Of a DNA stretch of 64,000 bases, positions 52,634-62,656 are shown piece by piece. The DNA comes from an uncultured Pelagibacteraceae bacterium. GTDB taxonomy: Bacteria; Pseudomonadota; Alphaproteobacteria; Pelagibacterales; Pelagibacteraceae. Position numbers and translations under genes: made by a program. Below the pieces are notes generated by a model that searched no databases, had not been told where the DNA came from, and worked only from the letters and a program-made list of their open reading frames with translations. Every line of letters begins with the position of its first letter. Position 1 is the stretch's first letter. Location: the NCBI GenBank assembly GCA_902593845.1, contig CACJJV010000003.1, forward strand, positions 1 to 64,000. The letters run 5' to 3'.

Positions 52634-53203
52634 TCATTGGTTCTTTAAGGCTTTTTCTTTCTCTTTTTTCTCTCTTTTTATTCTTCTTTGAGCTTTCTCA
52701 TCTGCCTCAATCAAATCTTTTTGTGAAAAAAGACCTAAAGCTACCGGATCCTTTGAATTTAGATTATTAAAATTCCAATAACTTTTATTTCTGATAGACG
52801 AAACAGAATTTTTCGTCATTCCAATCAATTTTGCAATTTGTGAGTCTTTTAGTTGAGAATAGTGCTTTATTAACCACAAAGCTGAGTCAGGTTTATCTTG
52901 TCTTTTAGATAATGGAATATATTTCTTATTCTTTTTTTCAGTAAAAGATATTTCAACATCAGTATTTTGAATTTTTAGAGGTCTATTTTCATCTTCTGAG
53001 GACAAGTTAATCTCATCTCTAGTGAGCTGACCAGCGATTATAGGATTATATCCTTTGATACCTTTAGCAACTTCTCCATCAGCTATCCCTTGAATTTCAA
53101 CAACATGTAGTTTGCAAAACTCTGCAATTTGCTTAAATGTTAATGTGGTATTTTCTAAGAGCCATACGGCTGTAGCCATTGGCATTAATGGTGCGTTTGA
53201 CAT
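52634..53203 (-). CDS. DUF1013 protein, TrcR-like cell-cycle transcriptional regulator
   Basis: This 189-residue protein matches the DUF1013 family of alphaproteobacteria. It opens PLMPMATAVWLLENTTLTFKQ, then has EFCKLHVVEIQGIADGEVAKGIKGYNP. The middle part, SALWLIKHYSQLKDSQIAKLIGMTKN, repeats the helix-turn-helix-like pattern. The C-terminus is a charged helix. TrcR was described as a regulator of the cell cycle in Caulobacter-like bacteria; the role here is inferred by family. It lies three bases after rpmE. Confidence 0.85.
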   Translation of the reverse strand: MSNAPLMPMATAVWLLENTTLTFKQIAEFCKLHVVEIQGIADGEVAKGIKGYNPIIAGQLTRDEINLSSEDENRPLKIQNTDVEISFTEKKNKKYIPLSKRQDKPDSALWLIKHYSQLKDSQIAKLIGMTKNSVSSIRNKSYWNFNNLNSKDPVALGLFSQKDLIEADEKAQRRIKREKKEKEKALKNQ

Positions 53204-53206
53204 TAA

Positions 53207-53431
53207 TTACTTTTCACTCTTAAAGTTTTGAAATTTCTTATTAAATTTACTTATTCTACCTTTGTCCATTAATTTTTGTTTCCCACCAGTCCATGCAGAG
53301 TGAGACTTTGGATCAATCTCTAATTTAAGTAAATCACCTTCTTTTCCCCAAGTTGATTTAGTCTCAAATTGTGTCCCATCGGTCATCTCGACTTTTATTG
53401 AGTGATAATTTGGATGAATTTTTTTTTTCAT
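53207..53431 (-). CDS. rpmE: 50S ribosomal protein L31
   Basis: This 74-residue protein begins [19 protein letters not shown] and has [23 protein letters not shown] and [15 protein letters not shown], standard for alphaproteobacterial L31. The zinc Cys residues of the C-plus form are absent. It belongs to the large subunit. It is adjacent to the DUF1013 gene, three bases away. Confidence 0.94.
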   Translation of the reverse strand: MKKKIHPNYHSIKVEMTDGTQFETKSTWGKEGDLLKLEIDPKSHSAWTGGKQKLMDKGRISKFNKKFQNFKSEK

Positions 53432-53465
53432 GTGAGACTTATAGCAAAAGTTTTTTTTAAAACAA

Positions 53466-54209
53466 TTAAAAGTTACTTATTTTTTTAATAAATTTGTCAT
53501 TAATATTGGGACTTGATGCTATCACATTTAAATTTTTATGAGTACTAAGGTCGATATCATTAATTACGCCTCCAGCCTCTCGAAGAATAATTAATCCTGC
53601 TGCTATATCCCAAAGATTAAGGTTATTTTGACAGTATCCATCATATCTTCCAGCGGCGACATAAGCCAAATCTAAAGCTGCACAACCAGATTTTCTTGTG
53701 GAAATTTCATTTATAGAATTATATTTTTTTCCACCTGTTGCAAACAAACACTCTGATAATTCATTTTTATTTGAAACTCTGATTCTTTCATTATTAAAAA
53801 AGGCACCATTATTTTTTTCTGCATAAAACATTTCATTTTTTATTGGATCAAAAATTAAACCAGATTTTATTTCACCTTTCGACAATAAACCAATTGAAAT
53901 AGCAAAATGAGGTATCCCATGTAAAAAGTTTATAGTCCCATCTATTGGGTCAATAATCCATGTATTTTCACTATCTTTATTTTTTTTAAAACCATTTTCC
54001 TCACTTAAGATTGAAAAATTTGGTTTACTTTTTATTAATTCATCAATGATTATTTTTTCAGCCTTTAAGTCTGCGTTAGTAACAAAATCGGAGGGACCCT
54101 TTTTTTTTACCTGAAGTTTTTCGATTTCTCCAAAGTCTCTGATTAAAATTTTTGATGCTTTTTCAGAAGCTTTAATCATAATATTCAAATTAGCAGAAAT
54201 GGAGTTCAT
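53466..54209 (-). CDS. suhB: inositol monophosphatase family protein
   Basis: This 247-residue protein has [25 protein letters not shown], the metal-binding [19 protein letters not shown] and [14 protein letters not shown] with [15 protein letters not shown]. All metal ligands of the Li-sensitive phosphatase family are present (Glu, Asp-x-Ile-Asp-Gly-Thr, Trp-Asp). It dephosphorylates inositol phosphate or related sugar phosphates and may, as SuhB, join antitermination complexes. It follows efp by two bases. The substrate is not certain. Confidence 0.88.
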   Translation of the reverse strand: MNSISANLNIMIKASEKASKILIRDFGEIEKLQVKKKGPSDFVTNADLKAEKIIIDELIKSKPNFSILSEENGFKKNKDSENTWIIDPIDGTINFLHGIPHFAISIGLLSKGEIKSGLIFDPIKNEMFYAEKNNGAFFNNERIRVSNKNELSECLFATGGKKYNSINEISTRKSGCAALDLAYVAAGRYDGYCQNNLNLWDIAAGLIILREAGGVINDIDLSTHKNLNVIASSPNINDKFIKKISNF

Positions 54210-54211
54210 AA

Positions 54212-54772
54212 TTAATTTTTCTTAATATATTCAAGATTTTTAGTATCTATAATTACTTCGTCTCCAGCTTCAATAAAAGGAGGCACTTGAATATTTAAAC
54301 CATTATTTAATGTTGCGGGCTTATAAGATGATGAAACAGTCTGTCCTTTTAAAGCAGCATCAGTAGTTTCTATTTTACATACAACTTGTTTTGGTAAATC
54401 TACTGAAATAGGTAATTCATTATAGAAGCTAACAGAAACTTCTAAATTTTCAGTCAATAATTTTCCCTTCTCTCCAATTAAACTTTTTTTAATTTCAATT
54501 TGCTCAAATGACTTTGGTTCCATAAAAAAATAGTTATTTTCATCTTTATAAAGATAATTATAATTTATTTCCTCTAATGATGCCTTTTCAACAGTTTCAC
54601 TTGATCTAAATCGCTCATTCAATTTGGTATTTTTATTTAAACTTTTCATTTCAACCTGTGCAAATGCACCACCTTTTCCAGGCTTCACATGTTGTGTTTT
54701 TAGTACTTGCCACAAGTCATTTCTATGTTCTAGCAACATACCCACTCTAATTTCTCCAGCATTTATTTTCAT
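54212..54772 (-). CDS. efp: translation elongation factor P
   Basis: This 186-residue protein has the three-domain EF-P layout: MKINAGEIRVGMLLEH, the loop HVKPGKGGAFAQ with the modifiable Lys33, and EYIKKN at the end. FRSSETVEKASLEE and ATLNNGLNIQVPPFIEAGDEVIIDT are also standard. EF-P relieves stalling at polyproline stretches. The genes that would modify the lysine are not in view. It overlaps the thiE gene by four bases. Confidence 0.95.
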   Translation of the reverse strand: MKINAGEIRVGMLLEHRNDLWQVLKTQHVKPGKGGAFAQVEMKSLNKNTKLNERFRSSETVEKASLEEINYNYLYKDENNYFFMEPKSFEQIEIKKSLIGEKGKLLTENLEVSVSFYNELPISVDLPKQVVCKIETTDAALKGQTVSSSYKPATLNNGLNIQVPPFIEAGDEVIIDTKNLEYIKKN

Positions 54773-55383
54773 TTTAAAATCTTAATTGCCTGTATTGGTT
54801 TCAATTTATCGTTATTCCAAATGTAGCCTGAAATAGCTAAAAAGTTTGCTTTATTCAATAAAAGATTTTTATAATTGTTTGAATTAATGCCACCAATTGC
54901 AACTACGGGAGTTTTTGTGATTTTTTTGACTTTTCTAAGTAAATTAATCGAGGCTCTGTATTTTATTTTTTTGGTTTTTGAACTATTAAAAGCTCCTAAG
55001 GCTATGTAGTCAGCCTTATTTTTTACAGCAATTTTTGATAATTTTATAGAGTTATGACAAGTAACACCTATTATCTTGTTACCAATTAATTTTCTTGCTT
55101 TTATAATATCCATATCTTTTTGACCCAAATGACAACCATCAGCATTTAATTTTTTAGCAATTAAAACATCATCATTAATTAAAAATTTGACCTTAAATTT
55201 TTTACAAATTTTCATAATTTTTCTACCGATGATCAATTTTTTTTTAAAAGTTTCTTTTTTTAGCCTCAACTGGAAAAAACTCACTTTTTTTTGTTGAAGG
55301 ATCTTAGTTAAATCTTGATAGAATGACTTATAAATTTTTACTGGTGAAATGAGATAAATGAATTTTTTTTTTTTAATTCTCAA
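54769..55383 (-). CDS. thiE: thiamine phosphate synthase (ThiE/TenI family)
   Basis: This 204-residue TIM barrel has FFQLRLKKE, FLINDDVLIAKKLNADGCHLGQKDMD, IIGVTCHN, DYIALGAFNSSKTK and TPVVAIGGINSNN in the order of ThiE/TenI. The Asp-Arg pair of ThiE reads Asp-Asp (INDD), and GPIFPTxTK reads GAFNSSKTK, so TenI-like function is possible. It would couple thiazole phosphate with HMP diphosphate. A run of 12 T at 55363-55374 encodes the Lys-rich N-terminus. It overlaps the end of fba by 11 bases. Confidence 0.78.
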   Translation of the reverse strand: MRIKKKKFIYLISPVKIYKSFYQDLTKILQQKKVSFFQLRLKKETFKKKLIIGRKIMKICKKFKVKFLINDDVLIAKKLNADGCHLGQKDMDIIKARKLIGNKIIGVTCHNSIKLSKIAVKNKADYIALGAFNSSKTKKIKYRASINLLRKVKKITKTPVVAIGGINSNNYKNLLLNKANFLAISGYIWNNDKLKPIQAIKILK

Positions 55384-56380
55384 GTTCTTTAGACCATTTA
55401 CCCTGAGCAGCTAATGTATTCATTTTTGCTCTCTGGTTAAAAATTTTTTGGGTGCCCTCAATATTTTTTGTGTCTTGTGACCAAAATTTTAATGCACTGT
55501 GTTGAAGAGCTCGTCCATAAGAGAAACTCATTATAAAGCTGGTATTATTGTATTTATTTATCAAATTTAAATTTTCTGTTGCCTCTATTTCTGATTGACC
55601 ACCAGATAAAAATGCTATTCCTGGTACCTCTGATGGAACGGAGTCTTTTAAACATTTAAGAGTTAACTTTGCAACCTCTTCGTTTGATATTTTGTTTTTA
55701 CATTTATTACCAGCTAAAATCATATTTGGCTTTAATATAATTCCTTTCAAATCAACTTTATGCAAGATTAATTCTTCAAAACATTTTTTTATTACTTCAG
55801 AGGTCTTTTCATAACATTCTTTTGCTGAATGTTCACCATCCATTAAGACTTCAGGTTCAACAATTGGAACCATATTAGATTCTTGAACTAATGCAGAATA
55901 TCTAGCTAACGCATGTGCATTAGATTGAATTGAGAGTTTACTTGGATGTTCTTTTGATATGCTATAAACACCTCGCCATTTTGTAAACTTGGCTCCTAAT
56001 TTATAATATTCTTTTAATCTTTCTCTTAATCCATCCAAACCCTCAGTGATTTTTTCATTTGGAGAACCTGCTAAAACTTTTGCTCCAGTATCAACTTTGA
56101 TACCTGGAGCACTCCCCATTTCAGAAATTAATTCTGGGATTTTATTTTTTTTTGAGGTTATTTGTTTTATTGTTTCATCGTATAAAATTACTCCTCCAAT
56201 ATATTCAGTCATTCCAGACGCACTAAACAATATTTCTCTAAATAATAATCGGTTTTCAGCTGTTGATTGAACTTTAACTGACTCTAATCTTTTAGTCATA
56301 GTTGCAGTACTCTCGTCAGCAGCAAGAATACCCTTTCCATTATTAAGTATTTTTAATGCAATGTTATTTAATTCAGACAT
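55373..56380 (-). CDS. fba: fructose-bisphosphate aldolase, class I
   Basis: This 335-residue class I aldolase opens ILNNGKGILAADESTATMTKRL. It has YDETIKQITSKKN, KWRGVYSI, IVEPEVLMDGEHSA, the Schiff-base lysine in GIILKPNMIL and IAFLSGGQSEIEATENL. MSFSYGRALQHSALKFW is the C-terminal active-site region. It cleaves fructose 1,6-bisphosphate in glycolysis or makes it in gluconeogenesis. It stands between pgk and thiE in a leftward carbon-metabolism operon. Confidence 0.95.
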   Translation of the reverse strand: MSELNNIALKILNNGKGILAADESTATMTKRLESVKVQSTAENRLLFREILFSASGMTEYIGGVILYDETIKQITSKKNKIPELISEMGSAPGIKVDTGAKVLAGSPNEKITEGLDGLRERLKEYYKLGAKFTKWRGVYSISKEHPSKLSIQSNAHALARYSALVQESNMVPIVEPEVLMDGEHSAKECYEKTSEVIKKCFEELILHKVDLKGIILKPNMILAGNKCKNKISNEEVAKLTLKCLKDSVPSEVPGIAFLSGGQSEIEATENLNLINKYNNTSFIMSFSYGRALQHSALKFWSQDTKNIEGTQKIFNQRAKMNTLAAQGKWSKELEN

Positions 56381-56381
56381 A

Positions 56382-57560
56382 TTAATTTAAAGCTTTTATA
56401 CCAGGTAACTCTTTACCTTCAAGATATTCTAAAAATGCTCCACCGGCAGTTGAAACAAAGTTAAAATTTTCTAATAATTTAATTTTATTGATAAGAGCTA
56501 TCGTATCTCCACCTCCTACAACTGAGTAAATTGAATTATTTTTATTTTTATTTGTGATAGCTTTTGCAATATCGTAACTGCCATTAGCAAAATTTGGATT
56601 TTCAAAATATCCTGCTGGTCCATTCCAAAGAACTGTTTCGCTATTTTCAATAATACTTTTTATCTTGTCTAATGTCTTAGGACCAATATCCAAAATGATA
56701 TCATCATCTTTAATATTAGTAATTTCTTTGATTTGAGGCTCATCATCTAAATTTTTTCCAATCAAAACATCATCTGGGAAAATTATTTTACAAGAATGAC
56801 TTTTTAAAGTTTCAAAAATCTCTTTTATCATTAGATCACAATTTTCCTCTTTAATTGATTTACCTATTGGGTTTCCTTTGTATTTAATTATGTTATTAGC
56901 CATTCCACCAACAATGATAATATTATCAAATTTAGATATTAAATTTTTTATTATTCCAATTTTAGTTGAAATTTTTGATCCCCCAATAATACAAGTGATT
57001 GGTTTTTTGATTTCTGTTGTAACTTTTTTTAAAGCACTAATTTCTGTTTCCAACTGCAATCCAGCAAAAGAGGGAAGAAATTCGGTTATTTTACTTACAG
57101 AGGCGTGTGCTCTGTGAGAGCAAGAAAAAGCATCGTTTACATACAAATCAGCAAGTTTAGCTAAATGTTGTGCAAAATTAGTGTCATTTTTTTCTTCCTC
57201 TTTGTAAAATCTAATATTCTCTAAAAAAACTATTTGATCATTTGGGTCTTCGAACAAATTTTCTTTTTTTAATTTAAAAATATCTTCTTTAACTAATCTA
57301 ATTTTCTTATTTATTTTTTTTTCCACATTTTCACAAATTGGTTTAAGTGAAAGGTCCGTAATTACCTTACCTTTTGGCCGTCCTATGTGAGAAATTATTA
57401 TAATCTTTGATTGTTCTTTTATTAGAAAATTTATAATTGGAATAATCTTATCTATCCTTGTTTCGTCAGTAATTAATCCTTTTTTTAATGGAACATTTAA
57501 ATCCAACCTTAATAAAACTTTTTTTTTATTAAGATTTTTCTGGTCTTTTATACTATTCAT
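56382..57560 (-). CDS. pgk: phosphoglycerate kinase
   Basis: This 392-residue protein has KKVLLRLDLNVPLKKG, IIISHIGRPKG, FLENIRFYKEEEKND and NDAFSCSHRAHASV in the N-domain. CIIGGSKISTKIGII, DDVLIGKNLDDEP, LWNGPAGYFENPNFANG and SVVGGGDTIALINK follow in the C-domain. All ligands for 3-phosphoglycerate and ADP are present. It ends one base before the fba start region and overlaps gap by one base, so the genes are co-transcribed. Confidence 0.97.
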   Translation of the reverse strand: MNSIKDQKNLNKKKVLLRLDLNVPLKKGLITDETRIDKIIPIINFLIKEQSKIIIISHIGRPKGKVITDLSLKPICENVEKKINKKIRLVKEDIFKLKKENLFEDPNDQIVFLENIRFYKEEEKNDTNFAQHLAKLADLYVNDAFSCSHRAHASVSKITEFLPSFAGLQLETEISALKKVTTEIKKPITCIIGGSKISTKIGIIKNLISKFDNIIIVGGMANNIIKYKGNPIGKSIKEENCDLMIKEIFETLKSHSCKIIFPDDVLIGKNLDDEPQIKEITNIKDDDIILDIGPKTLDKIKSIIENSETVLWNGPAGYFENPNFANGSYDIAKAITNKNKNNSIYSVVGGGDTIALINKIKLLENFNFVSTAGGAFLEYLEGKELPGIKALN

Positions 57561-58558
57561 TAAGAAATTTTATGAAGGTGTTCAGCTATATCACACATCC
57601 TATTTGAAAAACCCCACTCATTATCATACCACGCTGAGATTTTTCCCATATTCTTACCAACCACATTTGTTAAACTTGCATCAATAATTGATGAGGCAGG
57701 ATTATGATTGAAATCGATTGAAACAAGTTTTTCTTTTGTGATTTCAACAACTTTATTTTTTTTACTAAAATTCTCAAATGCTGAATTTATTTTTTCAATA
57801 TTCAAATCTTTTTTCGTACAAAAGACGAGTTCAATTAATGAAACATTCGGGGTTGGTACTCTCATTGCAATACCTTCCAGTTTTCCTTTTAGGGAAGGAA
57901 TTATTTCACCTATAGCTTTAGATGCACCAGTAGAAGTTGGTACGATTGATTGACTAGCAGATCTAGCTCTCCTAGGATCTTTATGTGAATTATCTAAAAT
58001 TCTTTGATCGCTCGTGAATGCATGTATGGTTGTCATAAAACCTTTCTCTATTCCAAAATTTTCATTTAAAATGTGAGCAACTGGCGCCAGGCAATTTGTT
58101 GTGCAAGATGCAGCAGAAACAATTTTATCCTCTTTTTTTAATTCAGATTCATTTACTCCAAAGACAATAGTTTTATCTGCATTTTTACATGGAGCTGAGA
58201 CAATCACTTTTTTCGCTCCATTATTAATATGTGGTTGTAATTTATCTTTAGAATTAAATTTTCCAGTGCACTCAAAAACATAATCAACACCATATTTTTT
58301 CCAATTAATTTTATTTAAATCTGTTTCTTGACCAAAAGAAATTTTTTTTTTATTTACAATAAGATTATTTTCATCATAGCTTATATCAGCTTTAAATTTT
58401 CCATGAATTGAGTCATATTTTAAAAGGGTCGAACAAGTTTCAGAATTTGTTCTATTATTAATATGTATAATTTCTATTTCTTTATTTCCCTCGTAAATTG
58501 AGCGAAGAATCATTCTTCCTATTCTCCCCATTCCATTAATACCAATTTTTATTTTCAT
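57560..58558 (-). CDS. gap: glyceraldehyde-3-phosphate dehydrogenase
   Basis: This 332-residue protein has the NAD motif [15 protein letters not shown], the catalytic Cys in [46 protein letters not shown] and [14 protein letters not shown]. All are standard for type I GAPDH. It overlaps pgk by one base and tkt by four, within the carbon-metabolism run. Length is normal. Confidence 0.97.
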   Translation of the reverse strand: MKIKIGINGMGRIGRMILRSIYEGNKEIEIIHINNRTNSETCSTLLKYDSIHGKFKADISYDENNLIVNKKKISFGQETDLNKINWKKYGVDYVFECTGKFNSKDKLQPHINNGAKKVIVSAPCKNADKTIVFGVNESELKKEDKIVSAASCTTNCLAPVAHILNENFGIEKGFMTTIHAFTSDQRILDNSHKDPRRARSASQSIVPTSTGASKAIGEIIPSLKGKLEGIAMRVPTPNVSLIELVFCTKKDLNIEKINSAFENFSKKNKVVEITKEKLVSIDFNHNPASSIIDASLTNVVGKNMGKISAWYDNEWGFSNRMCDIAEHLHKIS

Positions 58559-60489
58559 AATTTTTCTTTGATTCTTTTTACAATACTTTCGGTATTTAAC
58601 TTGAAATGGTCATAAATTTTTTTATATGGTGCGCTCTTTCCAAAGTCATTTATTCCAAAATTTAATCCATTTGTGCCAGTATATTTTTTCCAATAACTCG
58701 TTTCAGAGGCCTCTATAGATACTACAAGTTTAGTTTCGCCTAATATTCTTTTTTTATATTCTTCACTTTGATGATCAAATAATTTTTGACAAGGCATTGA
58801 TATGATTTTGGAATAAATACCATCTGTGGCTAATTTATGACCCACATCACTTGCTAAACTTGTTTCAGACCCAGTTGCTAAAATTGTTACACTTATATTA
58901 TCATCCCCAGTTCTCAAAACTTCATAAGCACCAAAAGACGATTTATTTTTAAGAGACTTTTCAAATCTAACAGGATTGACACCTTGTCTAGTTAGCGAAA
59001 TTACACTAGGAGTATTTTTACTTTCAAGAGCTAATTCCCAACACTCAAAAGTTTCAATGGTGTCTGAAGGTCTAAAAACGTTTAAATTCGGAATAGATCT
59101 TAAACTTGTTAATTGTTCTATTGGCTGATGGGTTGGTCCATCCTCACCTAAGCCGATAGAGTCATGAGTAAAAACATAAATAACTTGTTGTTTCATCATC
59201 GCTGCTAGTCTGATAGATGGTTTACAATAGTCGCTAAATATTAGAAACGTTCCGCCATAAGGAATTAAGCCACTGTGTAATGCTATACCATTCATTATTC
59301 CACACATCGCGTGCTCTCTAACTCCATAATGAATATAATTTCCTGAAAAATCCCCTGGTTTGATTATTTTATGATCTTTAGTTTTAGTATTATTTGATCC
59401 AGCTAAATCAGCTGAACCACCAATTAAGTAAGGAAATTTTGCTATAATGTTCAAAAATATTTCAGATGATTTCCTTGTAGCAATTGGTTTAGTATTTTTA
59501 GTATATTCAACTTTTAGTTTTTCAATTAATTTTTTAAATGAATTTAAATTATTAAAATTCAAAAAGTTTACTTTATTTTTCTGAGCTTTTTGTGAAGCTT
59601 TTTCTCCAATTTTTCTCCATTCACTTAATAATTCAGTCGGAATATTGAATGGCTCATATTTCCATTTTAGTTTTTTTCTAACCAGTTTTATTTCCTCATC
59701 ACCTAACGGACTTCCATGAGATGAAGCCTTACCCCCTTTATTTGGAGATCCATAACCGATTGTTGTTTTACACGAAATTGCGATAGGTTTTTTTGATTTC
59801 TGTGCTTTTTTTAAAGCTTTAGATATTTCTTTAAAATCATGACCATTAATTTTTAAGAAGTCCCATCCGTAGCTCTTAAATCTTTTTTCGTGATCATCTG
59901 AAACAGCTAAGTTAGTAGGACCATCGATTGATATAGAATTATTATCAAATAACAAAATAAGATTCTTTAATTTTAGATGTCCAGCTAAGCTCAATGACTC
60001 GTGACTAATACCCTCCATTAAGCATCCGTCTCCAGCGAGAACGTAAGTTTTATGATTAATCTTTTTTTTCCCTAATTGTTTTTTTAAAATTTCTTCTGAT
60101 ATTGCAAACCCAACTGCATTTGAGATTCCTTGTCCCAATGGACCTGTAGTGGTTTCAATACCAGTATTTGGATGATATTCAGGATGTCCAGCGCATATAG
60201 ATTCCAATTGTCTAAAATTTTTAATATCATTTAAAGAAACACTTTTGTAACCAGTTAAATAAAGAAGAGAGTAAAGTAACATTGATCCATGCCCAGCAGA
60301 AAGAACAAATCTATCTCTATTAATCCAGCTGGGATTTTTCGGATTAAATTTTAAAAAATCTCTAAAAAGCACTGTAGCAACATCTGCCATTCCCATTGGC
60401 ATTCCAGGGTGACCTGAGTTCGCTTTTTGAACAGCATCAATTGAGAGAAATCTAATACAATTAGCTAATTCTTTATAAAATTTACTCAA
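58555..60489 (-). CDS. tkt: transketolase
   Basis: This 644-residue protein has the thiamine diphosphate motif [38 protein letters not shown], the [16 protein letters not shown] segment and [12 protein letters not shown]. The C-terminal half has [36 protein letters not shown] and [15 protein letters not shown]. It interconverts pentose and triose/hexose phosphates and links to the transaldolase seen at 44599. It is the first gene of the leftward run and diverges from a DUF4164-like gene across 53 bases. Confidence 0.97.
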   Translation of the reverse strand: MSKFYKELANCIRFLSIDAVQKANSGHPGMPMGMADVATVLFRDFLKFNPKNPSWINRDRFVLSAGHGSMLLYSLLYLTGYKSVSLNDIKNFRQLESICAGHPEYHPNTGIETTTGPLGQGISNAVGFAISEEILKKQLGKKKINHKTYVLAGDGCLMEGISHESLSLAGHLKLKNLILLFDNNSISIDGPTNLAVSDDHEKRFKSYGWDFLKINGHDFKEISKALKKAQKSKKPIAISCKTTIGYGSPNKGGKASSHGSPLGDEEIKLVRKKLKWKYEPFNIPTELLSEWRKIGEKASQKAQKNKVNFLNFNNLNSFKKLIEKLKVEYTKNTKPIATRKSSEIFLNIIAKFPYLIGGSADLAGSNNTKTKDHKIIKPGDFSGNYIHYGVREHAMCGIMNGIALHSGLIPYGGTFLIFSDYCKPSIRLAAMMKQQVIYVFTHDSIGLGEDGPTHQPIEQLTSLRSIPNLNVFRPSDTIETFECWELALESKNTPSVISLTRQGVNPVRFEKSLKNKSSFGAYEVLRTGDDNISVTILATGSETSLASDVGHKLATDGIYSKIISMPCQKLFDHQSEEYKKRILGETKLVVSIEASETSYWKKYTGTNGLNFGINDFGKSAPYKKIYDHFKLNTESIVKRIKEKL

Positions 60490-60542
60490 ATTTATCCTGT
60501 CTAGACTTAGAAGATTCTATTTAATAATATAAACATATATAT

Positions 60543-60866
60543 ATGAATTCTATTCTTGAAAAAGAAAAAAAGCTAAATTTAGCATTAACGAAACTAAAAA
60601 ATTTAAACCTAGAAAATCCAGACATAAAAAAAAATATTGAAATTCTTGGAGAACAAAAAAATCAATTAGAAATTGAAAAATCTGAAATAGAGAAAAAATA
60701 CCAAACTTTAGTAGATGAGCATGAAAATTTATCGAGAAAGTTAGAAGAATTGCAAAATAGAGAAAAAATTGAAGAAAAAAAAAGATTAGAATTTTCAGAA
60801 AAAATAGATGAATTAAATCAAGAAACTAATACTTTAATGGATGAAATCGATAAATGGCAAACGTAA
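60543..60866 (+). CDS. small coiled-coil protein, DUF4164-like
   Basis: This 107-residue protein is almost entirely a charged coiled coil: LEKEKKLNLALTKLKNLNLE, then repeats of Glu/Lys-rich helix ending NQETNTLMDEIDKWQT. It has no signal or membrane segment. It resembles DUF4164-type proteins that lie before zapA in alphaproteobacteria. It overlaps zapA by 13 bases, suggesting a link with cell division, but the function is unknown. Confidence 0.65.
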   Translation: MNSILEKEKKLNLALTKLKNLNLENPDIKKNIEILGEQKNQLEIEKSEIEKKYQTLVDEHENLSRKLEELQNREKIEEKKRLEFSEKIDELNQETNTLMDEIDKWQT

Positions 60867-61300
60867 CTATAAAATTCAATGGCAAAGAGTTTTTGTTGTC
60901 ATGTGACGATGGACAAGAAGAACATCTTGAAGAATTATTAATACAAATCAATCAAAAGTTTAATGATTTAAAAAATGATTTAGGAAATATTGGTGAAAAT
61001 AAACTTTTATTGATTACTGCAGTAAAAGTAATGGATGAATACCATGAAACCAAAAAAAAAGTTGTGCAGAAAAAGACAGAATTAAAAGAGCTCTCAAATA
61101 AATTTAGAGAGTTAAAATCATTAGTTTATGAATATAAAGATAGAAAAGAGGAAGAAATTAAAAATTTGAGTAAAAATCAAATAGAATTAAAAGATGAAAT
61201 TGAGCAGAATCAAAAACATTATGAAAAGTTAATTGATGCAGCTGCTGATGAGATTTCAAATTTTGTTGAAAAAGCAAATATAGATAAAATATCTCAATAG
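60854..61300 (+). CDS. zapA: cell division protein ZapA
   Basis: This 148-residue protein begins MANVTIKFNGKEFLLSCDDGQE with LEELLIQINQKFNDLKN, typical of ZapA, and continues as a long coiled coil to DAAADEISNFVEKAN. ZapA bundles FtsZ filaments at mid-cell. It is somewhat longer than enteric ZapA (about 109 residues), as in other alphaproteobacteria. It precedes the 5-formyl-THF cyclo-ligase gene by six bases, the widespread zapA-fau order; there is no room here for the 6S RNA gene found between them in many bacteria. Confidence 0.88.
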   Translation: MANVTIKFNGKEFLLSCDDGQEEHLEELLIQINQKFNDLKNDLGNIGENKLLLITAVKVMDEYHETKKKVVQKKTELKELSNKFRELKSLVYEYKDRKEEEIKNLSKNQIELKDEIEQNQKHYEKLIDAAADEISNFVEKANIDKISQ

Positions 61301-61306
61301 AACTTT

Positions 61307-61840
61307 GTGAATAAATCTCAAATTAGAAAAAAAATATTAAAAATAAGAAAACAAAAAAGAATTAAAAAATTCACTTTTAATTTTGATTTAATTTTGAAAA
61401 TTTTAAAAAAAAAAAAAGTTCTGGGTAAAATAATTGGTGGTTATTACCCATATAATTATGAATTAGATATTTTGCAAATCTTAGAAAAACTTGAAAAAAG
61501 AAAATTTATTGTAACATTACCCAGAATAAAGAAAAATTCACAAATGAGCTTTTACCAATGGTCAACAAATGATCCTTTGGCTATAAATAAATTTGGAATA
61601 CCAGAACCAATTTCAAAAATGGTAAAATATCCAGATGTTTTGTTAGTGCCCATTGTAGCATTTGATAAAAATTTTAATAGGATTGGCTACGGCGGAGGAT
61701 TTTATGATAGGTATATTAAGAAAGTTAGAAAACGAAAAAAAATTTTAACAATTGGATTTGCCTACTCTTTTCAAAAAGTAAAAAAAATACCAACTAATAG
61801 TTATGATATTGGTTTAGATTTTATTATAACAAATGAATAA
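61307..61840 (+). CDS. fau: 5-formyltetrahydrofolate cyclo-ligase
   Basis: This 177-residue gene starts with GTG (61307). KSQIRKKILKIRK is the N-terminal helix of the family. IIGGYYPYNYELDI, PRIKKNSQMSFYQW, FGIPEPIS and the nucleotide-binding loop GYGGGFYDRYIKKV follow. It converts 5-formyl-THF to 5,10-methenyl-THF with ATP. A run of 13 A at 61405-61417 in the coding region is a possible slippage site. The gene is packed between zapA and ymdB-like. Confidence 0.9.
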   Translation: MNKSQIRKKILKIRKQKRIKKFTFNFDLILKILKKKKVLGKIIGGYYPYNYELDILQILEKLEKRKFIVTLPRIKKNSQMSFYQWSTNDPLAINKFGIPEPISKMVKYPDVLLVPIVAFDKNFNRIGYGGGFYDRYIKKVRKRKKILTIGFAYSFQKVKKIPTNSYDIGLDFIITNE

Positions 61841-61846
61841 TTTTTT

Positions 61847-62650
61847 ATGAAAATTTTATTTTTAGGTGATGTTGTTGGATTGTCAGGATGTAGAAAGATA
61901 ACTAATGATTTATTAGATCAGATTCAAAAAAATAATATCGATTTTGTAATTATTAATGCTGAGAATGCTGATGATACCGGTGTTGGTTTAACAAAAGAAA
62001 TTTGTCAAAATTTCTTTGAGAATGGAGTTGATGTTATTACAACTGGAAACCATGTTTGGGATCAAAAAGACATAATGAATTTTATCGATAAGGAGAATAG
62101 ATTATTAAGACCCAAAAATTTATTTGAACCTGCTCCTGGTAGAGGATTTGAGATTTATAAATCAAAAAAAAATTACAAGGTGGGAGTTTTAAATTTAATG
62201 GGAAATGTTTTTATGAAAAAGTGTGATGATGTTTTTAAAATTTCAAAAGATTTTTTAGAAAAATATAATTTAAAAAAAGATTATGATTTCCTGATTGTTG
62301 ATTTCCATGGAGAAATAACAAGTGAAAAAAATGCTATCGGTCATTATTTTGATGGAAAAGCAACACTCGTTATTGGAACTCACACTCATATACCCACTAA
62401 TGATGCAAGAATTTTAAAAAATGGCACTGCTTATCAAACAGACGCGGGAATGTGTGGAGATTATGACTCAGTTATAGGTATGAATAAAGATAATTCTATT
62501 AATAGATTCATGAAAAAGGATTCAACTAAACATTTTCCAGCTGATGGAGAAGCTTCATTGAGTGGAGTTATAGTAAATTGTAATTTAGAAACTGGCTTAG
62601 CAGATAGTATCGATAGTTATATATTTGGAGGTCTTTTAAAAAATACTTAA
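61847..62650 (+). CDS. ymdB: YmdB-type metallophosphoesterase (TIGR00282)
   Basis: This 267-residue protein starts MKILFLGDVVGLSGCRKI with the Gly-Asp metal motif. It has INAENADDTGVGLT, ITTGNHVWDQKDIM, LIVDFHGEITSEKNAIGHYFDG and VIGTHTHIPTNDARIL. These are the metal ligands of the YmdB/TIGR00282 family. The substrate is thought to be a cyclic nucleotide in Bacillus but is unknown here. It lies six bases after fau and six bases before yebC. Confidence 0.9.
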   Translation: MKILFLGDVVGLSGCRKITNDLLDQIQKNNIDFVIINAENADDTGVGLTKEICQNFFENGVDVITTGNHVWDQKDIMNFIDKENRLLRPKNLFEPAPGRGFEIYKSKKNYKVGVLNLMGNVFMKKCDDVFKISKDFLEKYNLKKDYDFLIVDFHGEITSEKNAIGHYFDGKATLVIGTHTHIPTNDARILKNGTAYQTDAGMCGDYDSVIGMNKDNSINRFMKKDSTKHFPADGEASLSGVIVNCNLETGLADSIDSYIFGGLLKNT

Positions 62651-62656
62651 TTTTTT

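Noticed and set aside
61301-61306. 6S RNA between zapA and the 5-formyl-THF cyclo-ligase gene
   Set aside because: Only six bases separate the two genes, so the RNA cannot be here.
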